A stretch of DNA of 64,000 bases from Camelus bactrianus. Taxonomy: Eukaryota > Chordata > Mammalia > Artiodactyla > Camelidae. The notes beneath the pieces were generated by a model. That model had not been told where the DNA came from. It was given only the letters and a program-made list of their open reading frames with translations, and ran no database searches. The number at the start of each line of letters is the position of its first letter. The first letter of the stretch is position 1. A program made the position numbers and the translations under genes. Where the stretch lies: positions 11,024,176 to 11,088,175 of the forward strand of contig NC_133550.1 in assembly GCF_048773025.1 (NCBI RefSeq), given 5' to 3'. Below, piece by piece: positions 1 to 9,890 of the stretch.

Positions 1-109
1 TTCCCTCATCTGACCCAGCCCCCATGCTCTGTTGTTTCCCAAACCACCAGCCATCAATCTGAGTTAGGCTTCCAGACAAACTGGACTTTTTTTTTTTTTA
101 ATCTTCCTC

Positions 110-265
110 CTAAAATTCCTTCCACTGTGGTGCTTATCGACTCTTTCTCCCTCTCCAACTCCGCTCTACGCCGACTGGAACTCCACTGTGTTCACCTCCC
201 TATCCCCAAGGCCCAGGCTGTGGACTCAGAGCTCAGTACACGTTTGCTGAGTGAAGGCAGAGACT
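110..265 (+). mobile_element. L2 LINE 3' end fragment
   Basis: Resembles the L2 tail: a pyrimidine-rich part, then 'ccaaggcccaggctgtgga' and 'cagtacacgtttgctgagtg', parallel to the usual 'cagtaggcgctcaataaatgtttgttgaatg'. Old and diverged. Confidence 0.5.
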
Positions 266-399
266 CACAAGGGGAAAGGAGCAGGTCCAGCTAACTTACC
301 TCCTGAACATGTCTTCTTGCCCTGGGCCCCAGTCTGCCACTACCCTTACCTAGGTGCCACCATACAGGAGTCAGGGGGTGTCTTTAGGTGGGAATAAAG

Positions 400-930
400 T
401 CGCTCGTCTCTCTTCAGCAGTGTATTCAGTTCCCTCTGCCAGCAAATTGTTCATTCAGAGTAGCAGCCAAAGTCCTGAGAACAGCCCTGAGGTCCTGCTG
501 GATTGCCCTGCTCCCCTGTCATTACCTTTCTGACAAGGTCGCCTGCAATCCAGGCTCTCCTAAGCCCGCTCCAGCCACATGGGTCTCCTGGCGGATTCCG
601 GAGAACCGCAGGCCTGTTCCCGCCCCGGGGGCTTTGCAGCTGCCGAGGGCGTTAGAAGGCTCTTCCCTCCAAGAGCGGCCCCTTCGGGTCCTCACCCAAA
701 GGGCCCCTTCCGACACCTCTTTAACCAAACCTCCCACCTCACATGATTCCTGCTTCCCTGCTTTGTTTTCCGCCATAGCGTCTTGTCTGCCCCGCTACAC
801 ATTTTCACTGCTTGTCTCCTTCAAGGAACGTGAGCTCCCCGTAGGCAGGGGTGTCTGTTTCATTCCCTGCTGAACCCTCAGCGCTCAGTTCCCAGTACAC
901 AGCCAGTGCTCAGCGACCCATCCGCCACAC
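400..930 (+). mobile_element. L2 LINE 3' region
   Basis: Matches the L2 order: a Leu/Pro-rich stretch, then 'gaacgtgagctccccgtagg' and 'cagtgctcagcgacc'. Long open frames occur on both strands, but they look like by-products of the GC-rich composition. Contains the CpG cluster at 577-712. Confidence 0.6.
577..712. promoter_or_regulatory. Small CpG-rich patch in PPM1H intron 2
   Basis: By eye, eleven CpG dinucleotides in 136 bases, in GC-rich sequence, whereas the rest of the window is CpG-poor. It lies inside an L2 copy. Too short for a standard CpG island. It may be a locally unmethylated element or simply CpGs that have not yet decayed. Function is not shown. Confidence 0.35.
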
Positions 931-989
931 TAGAGCACGGTTTTCAAGCTTTGAGAAAGCAGCACAAACAGCAACAACGAAACAGACAA

Positions 990-1905
990 CCTAGTTTGAA
1001 AATGGCCAAGGGACTTAAATAGACATTTCTTTAAAGAAGATATGTCTGGCCAGTAAGGAGCACTTGCAAAGATGCTCAACGTCGCTAACCATGGGAAATA
1101 CGTAACTGCAATGACATATCACTTCACACTCATCCGGGTGGCTATTATTTTTTAAAAAGCAGAAATTAACAAGTGTTGGTAAAAAAAAAAAAAAAAAAAA
1201 AAGAAGTTAAAGCCAAAAAATAAATTTTAAAACATGTGTTCTTGAATTTCCAAAACACAAACAAATGTTGGTGAAAATGTGGTGAAACTGGAACCCTTGA
1301 TCACTGCTAGTGGGAATGTAAAACGGTGCAGCTGCTGCAGAAAACAGGATGGTGGCTCCTCAAAATATTAAACAGCATTAGCATGTCACCCAACAACTCT
1401 ACTCTGGGCATATATCCAAAAAAAGTGAAAGCAGGGACTCAGGTAACCGAACACCCACGTTCACAGCAGCATTATTCACAACAGCCAAAAGATGAAAGCA
1501 AGTGTCCATCGACGGATGAATGGATAAACAAAACGATCTGTATACATACAATAGAGTATTATTCAGCCTTAAAATTACGACACATCCTACAACATTATGG
1601 TAAGTGAAATAGGCTAGCTACAAAAAGACAAATATCCTATGATGCCACTTATATGAGATGCTTAGAGGAGTCAAATTCACAGGGACAGAAGACAGAAAGG
1701 TGGTTGCCAGGGGCCGAGGGCAGGGAGGAACGGGGAGTTAGTGTTCAGTGGATACAGAATCTCAGTTTGGGAAGATGAAGTTCTGGAGATGGATGATATT
1801 GATGGTTCCACAACAAGAATGTATGTGATGCAACTGAACTGTACATCTAAAAATGGTTAAAATGGTAAATTTTATTTTATGTATATTTTCCCACAATTTT
1901 TTTTA
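990..1905 (+). mobile_element. Old L1 LINE, ORF2 C-terminus and 3' UTR
   Basis: Reads through the L1 ORF2 end: 'tggataaacaaaacgatctg', 'gagtattattcagccttaaa', then 'ggtggttgccaggggc' and a 3' UTR ending near 'aactgaactgtacatctaaa'. Looks like an L1M-class copy, 5'-truncated. Interrupted at about 1181-1259 by an A-rich insert flanked by near-identical 13-mers. Antisense to PPM1H. Confidence 0.85.
1168..1272. repeat. A-rich insert bounded by a 13-bp near-duplicate
   Basis: AACAAGTGTTGGT at 1168-1180 and AACAAATGTTGGT at 1260-1272 flank a run of about 22 A's plus A-rich sequence inside the old L1. The repeated 13-mer is L1 sequence, so it looks like a target-site duplication. However, the A run adjoins the left copy, unlike a normal retroinsert. 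Confidence 0.6.
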
Positions 1906-1910
1906 AAAAA

Positions 1911-2355
1911 GGCAGCACAACCTTGGCCTTAAACTCTAATAAGCAGCCTCATACAGACAGCAGATGGAAGTGATGCTGCTGTGGCTGGAGCAGGAACGGA
2001 GGGCTGAGATGTGCCCACCCTGCTTGGCACCTCCTTGCTGCCTCCTGGAGCGTGGACCCCAGAGAGACACAGATCCATCACAAAGGAGGGTCACGGCTGC
2101 ATCTTAAGTGCTTATGACTGGTTTCACTTAAGGAAAGGACTATTTACTCCTGGCTCTTACTAGTTACTCCTGGCTCTATTTCTAGGAGGAACTTAGCAAC
2201 AAGGGAAAATGCCATCATCAGTTGGCCCTCCGCCACATGTCAACACGGACGTGTTTTTACAGAAGCCACTCGATATCCCAGTGGCAGAGGAGAACTATCA
2301 GGGGAAAGAGCAACATTAAGCCACGGGGCCCCACATGCAATTATCAAATTATCAT
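1911..2355. other. Unassigned intron 2 sequence
   Basis: No gene or repeat recognised. A 15-base phrase, ttactcctggctct with one flanking base, occurs twice 20 bases apart (2143-2157 and 2163-2177), a small local duplication. Confidence 0.5.
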
Positions 2356-2359
2356 TAAT

Positions 2360-2480
2360 GTCTCACATTTTCTGAGCCCTTTCCCATAATAACTCAATCC
2401 TGAAAATAATTCCGTCAAGAAGGTATGAAAGCAATTGTGTGATCTCCAATTTACAAGTGAATGAACATAAAAAATTCAGT
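2360..2480 (-). mobile_element. MIR-like SINE fragment
   Basis: Weak match to reverse MIR: 'ttttctgagccctttccc', 'ataactcaatcctg', then 'aatttacaagtgaatg'. Very diverged. Confidence 0.4.
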
Positions 2481-2529
2481 GGGCATTATCCACAGAGAAC
2501 AACAAAAGGGGGGCTGACTTGAGGATAAT

Positions 2530-2770
2530 AATCGCTAACGCTGATTAAGGATTCTCTAATGCCACCGGCTCAAGGCTTTCTGTGGACTATTGGACTTCAT
2601 ACTTCCAACTCGCCTCTTCCGTTGTATTTAACAGTTACTGCTACTATTACTCCTTATCGTGGAAAGAAAACTGACGCTCAGTGAGTATATAAATATACCA
2701 AAATTAAACAGATTTAAGCAATGGACTGTTCTGAAGCATCTTACCCCAGACCCTGCGCACTGAACTACGA
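2530..2770 (-). mobile_element. MIR-like SINE
   Basis: Reverse MIR features: 'actattactccttatcgtgg', 'gaaaactgacgctcagtgag', then a run ending near 'ccagaccctgcgcactgaac'. Diverged. Confidence 0.5.
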
Positions 2771-3389
2771 CTGCTTCATCCTGCCCGTCTGGGTCCCTGA
2801 CTCCGGCGTTTTGGGAAAAGCCTAGTCAATGCTTCCTTTCAGTCCTGGAAACATGTACAACTGATGAGTTTCCGCAGGTCACGGTGTTTTCTAACCCTGA
2901 GCTGAACTAACACTAACAAAACTAATTAGTACTCTTAATCCCTAAGCATAAATGCAACAAGACACTATGACTTCAGCTAAGAAGAGATGACTAGATTCTT
3001 TACAATCCTGTAAAAATTTACATACATCCTCAAGACCATTAGAATAAGTAGTCACATTTGGGCCATTCTATTCAATTTCTCTTCTCTGGAGGCCGAAATA
3101 ATCTGCTGATGGACAGAGCGCTGATGATTTGCTATACTTTTCTGAGAACTTCTTCAAAACTTTCTGAGGATGTCTGTTTACTCTCCAGACACGAGTGAGA
3201 GGAGCAATGCTTTATTGTTTGTCAACAAGGCATTCAGTCTGCAGGGCCGCCCCATAGGCTGCGAGGGCTTTGCATCAATTGAAACAGGTATTAATTTGGA
3301 AGAGCATCAAGCAGAGGCTCCAATGGGGCAACTCGAATGGACAGGCAAGGGGAGGAAGGGGCAGAGTCATAGCAGGGGAGGAAGGAGGG
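2771..3389. other. Unassigned intron 2 sequence beside exon 2
   Basis: No repeat family recognised. The open frames here do not resemble a known protein and lie outside the exon boundaries. Confidence 0.5.
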
Positions 3390-3398
3390 TCTTACCGA
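3390..3398 (-). promoter_or_regulatory. PPM1H: PPM1H exon 2 splice donor
   Basis: Minus strand reads TCG then gtaaga. The GTAAG core (3395-3391) is a strong U1 match. The exon ends on a complete codon (Ser), so intron 2 is phase 0. Confidence 0.9.
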
Positions 3399-3561
3399 GT
3401 TCTCCTTCAGCTGCAGCCCCTCCCCATTGGGAAGGGAGGACCGTCTCTTAGCTGAGTTCCTGTTTGGAGTTGAGGTAATGGCCCCCGCTTTCTTCTTCAC
3501 GGTGAGCACCTCACAGCTGGCTTGGTCTTCATTGTGTGTGCTCTTCCCGGCATTGATAACC
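3396..3561 (-). CDS. PPM1H: PPM1H exon 2 (protein phosphatase 1H, PP2C family)
   Basis: Internal coding exon of 166 bases on the minus strand: one base completing a split codon, then 55 open codons starting VINAGKSTHNEDQASCEV and ending GEGLQLKENS. This matches my memory of human PPM1H around residues 82-137 of about 514. I recall human Val and Ser where this copy has Ile (in KAGAITSTP) and Ala (in RNSAKRRSS). PPM1H is a Mn/Mg-dependent Ser/Thr phosphatase reported to remove LRRK2-placed phosphates from Rab8A and Rab10, acting at Golgi and centriolar membranes. The exon encodes the start of the PP2C fold, with the HNED segment corresponding to the family's early metal-site motif, followed by a basic, Ser-rich loop (PNRNSAKRRSS) that is probably flexible. 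Splice sites fit: gtaag donor and a pyrimidine-rich acceptor. The upstream intron is phase 2 and the downstream one phase 0. The paralogues PPM1J and PPM1M are less likely. The open frame runs past the donor into intron 2, so only the exon is real. Confidence 0.95.
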
Positions 3562-3590
3562 CTGGAGGAGAAGCCAGAAAAGCCGGTCAG
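3562..3590 (-). promoter_or_regulatory. PPM1H: PPM1H exon 2 splice acceptor and likely branch point
   Basis: Read on the minus strand, a pyrimidine-rich tract (cttctcctccag) ends in AG at 3563-3562, directly before the exon. A ctgac branch-point-like motif lies at 3590-3586, with its A about 26 bases upstream of the exon, a normal distance. Seen in sequence; use of this branch point is inferred. Confidence 0.85.
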
Positions 3591-4559
3591 ACAGAGCGAT
3601 GTCTGGGAAGCAGAGAGTCCCCCTGGTCAGCCCAGGGATAAAATGATATGCCCTACTGAATGCACAGGACCTTACAGTCCTGGTGGAGTAAGCGGAATTT
3701 TTTAAAAAATGGAATTCTATTAACACACGTTAAAACATTTCCTAAAGCATTGTTCTGAGCTCAGCTCACCTTTGCAGGTGTCTGATAGATGCGATCAACC
3801 CCACCAATCCATTTCTAGTCAAAACACACGAGACAATCACTCTTTTGCCAATTACAATGAAGACAGATGGCTGGCTCAGGGAATTCTGTCGCATTTCTCC
3901 AAGTGATAAAGAGTAAAACCACCGTCAATCTTATCGAAGAACAAGGCAGTCATTCACAGCACACTGTAAAATCCAAGGGGACAGAGGACTGTATTCCATG
4001 ACCACTATTTACTTTACACACAGAGAAGTGAATGGATCAAAGGTTTATCCTTTTCAAATTATCTGTACTCCTTTATCTTTCCTCCTGTAGAAGAACTGCA
4101 TCGTCCCACTGGGTTTGGGGAACTTGGATTTGTCAGTGTGGCCATTATGATCTCATGGCATGTGGAAACTGCTTTGGTCAAATTACTAAATGTTTTGAGT
4201 GTAGGAATGTTTGAGAAAAATATGCTGCATCATTCATAGACATTTTTCTGTATCAGCTGACTCTAGACTGAACTTTTGGATTTCAGCATCATTTTCTTAT
4301 TAGGTAAATAAGCAGCAGCTAAAATAGATTTCCCAAAAGAGAGCTCTCCTTGACTTGCCATTGGCCGTGTTTTCTTTCCAAAATTTCAGCCGTGTCACAC
4401 TAGGTGACACTGAGTGTGGAGGACACAGGCTCAGCGGCAAGGGAAGAAGGATGCTTTTTTTTTTTTTTTAAGATTGATGGAAATCCACTTTAAAAGTGTG
4501 GTATACACACCACTCTATTAATCTGGCTGTATTCCCTCCTAATAATTAAGTAGGAGATG
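3591..4559. other. Unassigned intron 1 sequence next to exon 2
   Basis: No gene or clear repeat. Contains a T run at 4456-4469. Some open frames on the plus strand (about 60-90 codons) have no recognisable domain. Confidence 0.5.
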
Positions 4560-4800
4560 ATCATTTTCAAATAACTTTTTTTTAAAAAACACTTTTAAAT
4601 TCTGAAATACTTACAGGCTCAGAGTAAACTGCAAAAATAGTACAGAGAGTCTCATGCACCCTTTACCCAACGTCCACCCCAAAGCAACACTGTTCATCAC
4701 TATAGTACAATATCAAAACAGGCATCTGACACTGATCCTACATTAGCAACCAGACTGCAGGTCTATTCAAACTCCACCGCTTTTTGTATCAAATGGCTTT
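4560..4800. mobile_element. Probable old L1-type fragment
   Basis: The run 'catgcaccctttacccaacg', 'cactatagtacaatatcaaa', 'ggtctattcaaactccaccg' is a phrase set common in old mammalian L1-derived repeats. Orientation and subfamily not settled. Confidence 0.5.
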
Positions 4801-6435
4801 CAATATTGAAAATTGTAATCCAATTTCAACATTCACTTTAAATTTATTTTTTAAATGTATAAGCATTTTGGGAAAAAATGCAATCATTTAAAAGTTCATT
4901 CGCATCTGTTACAAGAGAACAAATACATGCTAGTCTATACATTTGGGGCAGCTTTGGCATAATTAGTCTTCTATCTTTTCTCTTTTATTGGGCAATATTC
5001 CTTAATCGGAAGGAGAACTATTTTTAAAAATTCAATTTGCAATTACTTATGTGTTATAGGAAAAAGACTCCTCTATTATCTCTCTCTCTCTCTCAGATTT
5101 CTGTGTTAATCAAAACCGCTTCATCTGTCTGAGTTTACTATAACTTTCAATTTAAGCATATTTTTATAAACAAAAGCCTTTTACTCATTTTACATGTTAC
5201 AGTTATGTGAGATATTTTTTAAGAAAGTAGACTGCTGCTGACAGTTTGAAAATCATTGTCCTTGGTACCTGTGTAAAAAGGTGGGCATCCCCGCTTATCT
5301 CTGTGAGGTCAAATCTGCCTCTGGGGTTGATCACACCCTCTTGGGGAGGAAGGGATGTCGGGGGTGGGGGGAGAGAGCTCAAGGTCTAGTTTTCAGCCCC
5401 ACCTTCACTCTCTCTCCTCCTCTGAGGAGGCATTTTCATATGGTTTAAGAATCAAATGCAACTCTTAAAGACACAGTGAAGACACGCCACCTGCGCAAGA
5501 CTATTAATACCACCACGCGTACTGCCCAAGCTGAGTTAAGTCACTCCAGGTTCCAGAGCCGGGAAGTGGGGCAGCTGGGATTCAGAATAAGGCCTCCCTT
5601 GATCTCCAACCCAACCTCTTCCTGTTACACGTGGGGATCTGCGTCCGCCTGTGGAGTCCACACTGGACTGTGGGGGGAAGCACGGAATAAGCAGACCAGG
5701 CAAGTCCAGGTCCACACCTGAGACTCACAGCTTCTCTGGCTATTGGAGAAAGTGCTCAGAGGAAGGAGGAAGGATGGATGGTGCAGACCTGCCTGTCTCT
5801 AGAGGAGCCCAGGTGGAGTCGAGGGGTTTGCAGCTGGAGCTCCTAATGCAGAACACGCCTTTGTCTGGAGTCTCCCTTTCACACCTATCCTTGGAGAACC
5901 AGTCCAGGCAGAGGAAGGAGGTTCGAAATACCACCTTCCTCTCCTCAGTCGTGGATGGTGACTCCCCCAGGAGCACGTTTGGGTGGATGGTTTGCTGGAT
6001 GACGATGTTACATCCCCATGGTCTCCCACAAGCATCTGCCCTTGGGAAAGCCGAAGTGGAGGTTCAGCTGGGAAAACAAGCTCATGACAACCATCCCCTC
6101 TATACTGTCCTCTGTGCAAGGTCCTAGTTGCTATTTCTGGAACTTGGCATCACCCTGACCATTGGCACCTAAACTTACGCTTTAGTCAGGTCTTTTTTCT
6201 TTTAAAAAAAAAAAAAAAAAAAAAGGCATCACTGATCTCCAATAGCTATGTGCCAGGCTGACTCATCTGCCACTGCTGTTTTCCAACAGTCAACAAAGCT
6301 ACTATAATTACCTAAGTCACGAATCACTGTCCCCTCAATGTGCTGTTATCTCCTACCTCTCTTGGTGGATATCAAACTCCAAAGTTGACCTAACTTGAGC
6401 AAGAGACCCTAGAAACTTGACTTTCTGCATGAGAT
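4801..6435. other. Unassigned intron 1 sequence
   Basis: No known gene. Holds a short TC run near 5082-5096 and a 21-base A run at 6204-6224. The region 5280-6120 is GC-richer and has overlapping frames up to 158 codons on both strands. None shows a domain or splice-site pair, so I do not call a gene. Confidence 0.45.
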
Positions 6436-6439
6436 TTTA

Positions 6440-6560
6440 TGCATGAGACAGACACCCAGGGCCTGGGAAGATGACAACTCTCACAAAATCACACAGCTAA
6501 ACACAGCAGAGCTGAGGACACACTTCCGAGTCGCCAGCTCTTTCTGCTTCAGCTCTCGGT
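6440..6560 (-). mobile_element. Possible MIR fragment
   Basis: Weak reverse-MIR match: 'gatgacaactctcacaaaat', 'cacacagctaaacacagcag', then 'cttccgagtcgccagctc'. Confidence 0.35.
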
Positions 6561-7374
6561 TGTTTTACTTTCCTACTGTGTGTCTATTCTTATCGGCCCT
6601 TGGCTGGGAGGGCTGTCCTGCAATGACTCGTCGAAGCCAGAGAACCGGAAAGAACGACCACTGGTGAACCTCCCTGGCCATTTCACGTGAACGCAGCTTG
6701 TGAGCGTCACTAATGCGTCAGCCAAGGGTCAGAAATGTCAGCCCAGAGGGAAGACAGCAGCCCCGAGCCCAGGAGCCTGCTGGGTCAGATACCTGGTTAT
6801 TACCCAGATGATAAAGGCATATTAGTTTAAAGCCACTCTCTTTTTTTTTTTTTTTTAAACACAACTCTTATCCCGTATTTCATATTATTTCAAATTCCTG
6901 ACCCCATACAGCTTTAGGAGAAAGCCCTAGTTCTTATCAATTTACTTTGGCTTTATAAAGCTCGACCTCTATCACCTTAAATATTTCATTTTGTTCTTCA
7001 AAAGCAAATGCTTTGTTTACCAAATGTAAATAAACCCTCCAATTCTTCTAAAAATAAAATGAGAAAACTGTTTCCTGAGTTGAGAAGCCTCATGCTGTTA
7101 ATAGATTCAATAACTTTTTTAATGTTAGCAGCTGTATCAGTAGCTCTATTCCCTTCCTGTCTTGTGCTCCAGCATAAAGTCAGCAGCATCTTCAGATGAA
7201 CAGGAACGACTATAAGATGTCCATTCTTTATCTACACAATACCCACCCATGATGCTTATTTTGAAGACTTAAAAACAAAATGTTTTGGGGGGGCCATGAA
7301 TCATCAATTCTTTGGTGACGTTATTTTCCACTTTCCTACAAAGGAGGAAAACGTCTTCCTTGAAACTAAACTGG
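6561..7374. other. Unassigned intron 1 sequence
   Basis: Nothing recognised beyond a T run at 6839-6856. Confidence 0.5.
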
Positions 7375-7383
7375 AGGTATTGA

Positions 7384-7620
7384 AGCACAGTGGTTAAGAA
7401 CAGGGCCTATCTCCCCAGAACCCAGCACACAGCAGGTACTTAACAAATGTTTGTTGAATGAATGAATGATATCATTCTCTGCCACAGAAATCAACTCTGC
7501 CACTTCCTAGATGTGGAACAGTAACAGTATTTTACATTTGTTGAGGACTAATTATGCCCAAGCATGAATAGTATTTATCTGCACCTGGCACACAGTGAGT
7601 ACTCAGTACTATTACTGAAT
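7384..7620 (+). mobile_element. MIR SINE with an L2 tail inside it
   Basis: MIR start 'agcacagtggttaagaacag' (7384-7403) is followed by an L2-type tail at 7411-7470 (cagcaggtacttaacaaat, then gttgaatgaatgaatgat). MIR text resumes at 7477 ('ctctgccacttcctagatgt') and its end appears near 7580-7605. Both are ancient, so the order of events is inferred. Confidence 0.65.
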
Positions 7621-9489
7621 AATAAGACATCAAATACCAAGCTAGCTTCCTCTTCTTTTGGGCCCAGGGACTTCTAGCTGTGTGAGTTTGAGGGGAACCT
7701 CTTCTTTTCTGTCAGTGTCCCTCTGCTGGCCTCAAGGACACAGGGACACTTCCAGGCACCCAGAGCCTACAAGTGGCACAGCAGGACATTTGCCCAAACA
7801 AGGACCTTGAGCAAGGCCACCCGCTCCTCCGAGGCCTCTTCATGAAATGACGGCAACACCCAAGGCACAGATGTGATGGCGCTCCGCACACAGGAGAGCA
7901 GCCAGGGCCACGCTGCTTTTACATATCCACCCAGGCCTGCCCGCAGACGCCACCTCTCGGCCCCCAGCCCCAGACTCAGCAGCTCAGGGCCCAGACCCAC
8001 AGAAAAAGACCAAATAGAGAATTTGGTTTCATTTGATTTTTTTTTTTTTTTAGTATTATTCTATTGCTTTGTTTTTATTTTTATTTATTTATTTATTTTT
8101 ATTGCTTTGTTTTTAAAGGAAATAAAAGCCTGAACAGTTTTGGCTAAAAAGTTGACACGAAGTGTTAAGACGACTAAGCAGGCAGTAATTACACTGGGTA
8201 AGAAAGAGCAAGCATTTCAGAAAAGCCATTGGGTGAAGTGAGACACTGCTGTTTCGTATACAACTGGGAAGCAGACAGCAAAAGGCGGCGGGGGGCGGGG
8301 CAGGAAATCAATCATTGATGGAGGACCAAATAGAGCAATTAATTATTAAAATTCCCTTTTCTAGGTAACTTCCTAGGCAATGTTCCATGTGATTTCTCTG
8401 AAGTGGTTGCTGACCACCCACATAGGCTGGAACATAAGGACAACTTAATTCCTAGCTCCAAGGGAGTTAATAACCCTTCATTCTTGTTGTTCGGAAAACC
8501 GTGGCTCTGACTGGGAACCTCAGCCTTTGATAACAGCCACCAGCCACAACAGCCGGAACAGCCATCAAGAGGAACGGCTTCTCCCACAGGGCTTCTGCCA
8601 CCTCTGGGTAGGAGGGGGAACAGGAGATCACCCCCATCCATTCCATTAACAGCCAGTCGGGTGTTACCAGGGAGAAGAAAGGATGGAAGGAAATGAAGTT
8701 CTCTGTCCACCTCCTTGGTTTTTCCATGTTGGAAGGTGAACATAGGCTGGAAAAGGGCACATACGTGCAGGTCTGATCTCCCACCACGCAACCTGACACC
8801 TGGGCCCCAAGGCCGGTCCCTGGCTCATGAAGGGATGTGACCAATCAGGGCTGCTATCTGAGGTCTCAAGGGCCACATTCAGCCCAAAGAAGGTTGGAAT
8901 TTAAAAATTTTTTGCCCACAAAGTATTTTATAGAAGGTGAATTTTTACCTGCCTGTATTTAAAAACTGGAATATTTACACTAAAATTTTTACTTTTCTCT
9001 TATAAAACAATACAGCAGTCACACTCTTGTGTGACAATAATCAGAGACAGTCCATGTCCTCGCTGGCTAACCCCAGACCTCACTCTGTCTGCTTCTGCCA
9101 TTTAAGTCACCAGCCTGGCCCCAAAGGCACTGGATTCTGCACTGGATTCTCTTAGACTGAGCACCTGAAATTATTTTTGTAGGTCCAGAACAGTTGAATA
9201 CTGACAATTTTATATTACTATATCTAGTATATAAGTGAAGCAAAGAGAGAGAGATGGGTTTGGATAGAATTTAGTGTGCATCTTTGTGTTACCTGTAATG
9301 TTAGCTTTGGATACACTCAATTGCTAGCACTGGAGGGTCATCATTAGGTTCCAGCACCCTCACGAATATAATTAAACAACTGATGATTAAAAAATAAATA
9401 CTATGGATCAAAAGTAGGTATCATATTGTCCCGTAGATCTTCCCATATAAATGTCAATGCTTTTGTCTTCACGTTGCCTGTTCAGAAAT
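7621..9489. other. Unassigned intron 1 sequence with a T/TTTA-rich tract
   Basis: A T run followed by TTTA units spans about 8036-8110. The segment 8340-8880 is GC-rich with overlapping minus-strand frames (up to 150 codons) that do not resemble a known protein. It could be an unrecognised old LTR. No other feature seen. Confidence 0.45.
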
Positions 9490-9509
9490 AAACTTTTATC
9501 AAGATTTGC

Positions 9510-9890
9510 AAATATTAATTACTATAAATAAAAATAGATAAAAAACAAATTTCTTCTGTATAGCACAGGGAACTACCTTCAATTATCTTGGAAAAAAAAA
9601 AAAAAAAGAAAAAGGAATTTACCTCAACACAATAAAGGCCATATATGAAAAGCCAACAGTTAACTCATCATCAATGGTGCAAAGCTGAAAGCTCGTTTTC
9701 TAAGATCAGGAACAAGACAAGGACGCCCACTGTCACCACTTCTATTCAACACAGTATTGGAAGCACTAGCCAGAGTATCAAAAATATAAAAATACTAAGG
9801 AAAATACTTAACCAAGGAGGCAAAAAAAAACTTGAATGCGAGAAACTATAAACGTGGCTGAATGAAATTAAATAAAACATATACAGAAAC
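9510..9890 (+). mobile_element. Two L1 fragments: 3' end piece, then ORF2 piece
   Basis: 9520-9590 matches the ungulate L1 3' UTR ('cttctgtatagcacagggaa'). After an A run (9592-9607), 9617-9790 is ORF2 reverse-transcriptase sequence ('aaaggccatatatgaaaagc', 'gcccactgtcaccacttcta'). 9800-9870 resembles a later ORF2 part. This looks like rearranged or successive L1 insertions, antisense to PPM1H. Confidence 0.8.

Larger units (their letters stand above)
1..3395 (-). other. PPM1H: PPM1H intron 2 (partial)
   Basis: Sequence 3' of exon 2 in gene direction. It holds L2 tails, a CpG-rich patch, an old L1 and MIR-like pieces, listed separately. No second exon was found here; exon 3, expected to begin near SEGVSCHYW in the human protein, is not in the window. 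Confidence 0.9.

Noticed and set aside
388-873. 161-codon plus-strand open frame
   Set aside because: It lies in an L2 copy, has no domain, and has an opposite-strand frame over the same GC-rich sequence.
2143-2177. Direct duplication of a 14-15 base phrase
   Set aside because: Recorded as a local duplication only; too short to mean more.
5651-6127. 158-codon open frame with a 106-codon frame opposite
   Set aside because: No recognisable domain, splice sites or low-complexity-free similarity. It probably reflects base composition.
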